A stretch of 33,598 nt of DNA from assembly GCA_021647765.1 (NCBI GenBank), contig JAKIUD010000035.1:1-33598 (forward strand). Reading direction: 5' to 3'. A model generated the notes under the pieces. It saw only the letters and a program-made list of their open reading frames with translations. It did not search any database and was not told the DNA's origin. Shown here one piece after another: positions 33,043 to 33,598 of this stretch. Source of the stretch: Desulfuromusa sp. Its GTDB lineage: Bacteria; Desulfobacterota; Desulfuromonadia; Desulfuromonadales; Geopsychrobacteraceae. The first letter of the stretch is position 1, and each line of letters starts with the position of its first letter. The translations under genes and the position numbers were made by a program.

Positions 33043-33168
33043 AGGTTCTTGCAAAAGTCGTCATCCTCGTGAAAATGGGGATCCATTTTTTGACAAACCC
33101 AAGAAACCTCTGGATTTCCGCCTACGCGGGAATGACGGTCACTGAATTTTAAAGACTTTTGCAAGAGA
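33043..33168. repeat. MITE-like repeat with 13-base terminal inverted repeats
   Basis: TCTTGCAAAAGTC (33047-33059) and GACTTTTGCAAGA (33154-33166) are perfect inverted ends about 120 bases apart. Inside is the widespread proteobacterial repeat sequence CCGCCTACGCGGGAATGACG, whose translation gives the familiar spurious peptide HSRVGGNPE. The left end (AGGTTCTTGCAAAA) recurs inverted at 26511-26524. No target duplication is evident. Confidence 0.65.
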
Positions 33169-33237
33169 CTCAGTATACTCAGAAAATTATTCTGACACAA
33201 AAATGTTGATGAATAGCTGCATATTGGAAATTTATTT

Positions 33238-33405
33238 ATGAATACGAACGGATTCAAATCATTTGTAGTTCGTACAATCGCCCTGATGGGTTTTTATCTT
33301 GGATACAGTTCACCGCAGGCTAGGGCACTCTTCTGGAACTGGATATTTCATATAGTGGCACAGCCCACAAGAAAATTGTCGAGCAAATGGCTCTGGGTTA
33401 GCTGA
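33238..33405 (+). CDS. Possible small membrane or secreted protein, 55 codons
   Basis: The ORF starts MNTNGFKSFVVRTIALMGFY, has a basic start and a hydrophobic stretch (about 10-33) and ends SSKWLWVS. GGAAA lies seven bases before the ATG. It could be a short secreted or membrane peptide, but no family is recognised and coding character is weak. The remainder to 33598 shows no gene that I can support. Confidence 0.25.
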   Translation: MNTNGFKSFVVRTIALMGFYLGYSSPQARALFWNWIFHIVAQPTRKLSSKWLWVS

Positions 33406-33598
33406 GCCCTGTTGTTGTTGCAAAAATAGGCAGTTGCTTGAGGGATTTGGGAACTGCCAGGTTGGAAAATGTGGGAAGGGAGACAACGATGAGACAAGTC
33501 GAGTTGTCAGCGTGATCAAATCGATATCGATAAGCGGAGGTGGTGGAAAGTAGAAACTCTCAGAAAATAGCGTTATTCCATTAATGCGGCATATTTGC

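Overview
The window looks like chromosomal DNA of a Gram-negative anaerobe of the Desulfuromonadales type (Desulfuromonas, Pelobacter or Geobacter relatives). This is inferred from gene content: an acoXABC acetoin dehydrogenase cluster, formate-tetrahydrofolate ligase, PATAN (DUF4388) response regulators, roadblock proteins, many PAS/GGDEF sensors, and an apparent selenoprotein. No rRNA, tRNA or CRISPR array was seen, and the sequence alone does not give a species.

Layout. 1-566 is gene-poor and holds REP-like and palindromic repeats. 567-998 (-) is a secreted rhodanese that looks truncated at an in-frame TGA. The same frame continues for 41 well-conserved codons to a natural TAA, and a perfect 8-bp hairpin sits at the right distance after the TGA, so I read it as a selenocysteine-containing rhodanese (Cys-Thr-Sec). 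1112-2770 (-) is a small operon of two YbjQ-family proteins and an M48 membrane protease. 3040-9440 (+) is a dense signalling cassette: roadblock, MBL-fold di-iron (ODP-like) protein, PAS histidine kinase with a degenerate receiver tail, REC-PATAN regulator, ParA/MinD-type ATPase, second roadblock protein, and REC-PATAN-TPR regulator. A good promoter precedes it. I propose it is an oxygen- or redox-responsive signalling module; this is the best candidate for an undescribed system here, alongside the selenoprotein.

9509-15603 is mainly housekeeping: aspartate/glutamate racemase, GreA/B-like protein, small membrane protein, EamA transporter, fhs, and a phosphotransferase-P-loop kinase fusion. 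15931-22418 holds two divergent cyclic-di-GMP genes: a 1311-residue Cache-PAS-GAF-PAS-PAS-GGDEF-EAL protein coupled to a 58-codon upstream ORF, and a HAMP-GGDEF cyclase. 22686-26163 carries an S4 protein, a spermidine-synthase-like methyltransferase-fold protein, a YbiT-type ABC-F ATPase with a leader terminator, and a dNMP-kinase-like protein. 26179-26520 is a frameshifted histidine-kinase remnant.

26598-31628 (-) is the acetoin cluster, read in the order DUF6506, acoX, acoA, acoB, acoC. It ends at a strong hairpin and is interrupted between DUF6506 and acoX by an antisense IS3-type transposase remnant. Its products would cleave acetoin to acetaldehyde and acetyl-CoA; the E3 subunit is not in the window. 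32255-33010 (-) is a SagB-type nitroreductase, followed by a MITE-like repeat and a doubtful 55-codon ORF. All functional calls are from reading the sequence; no database search was run.
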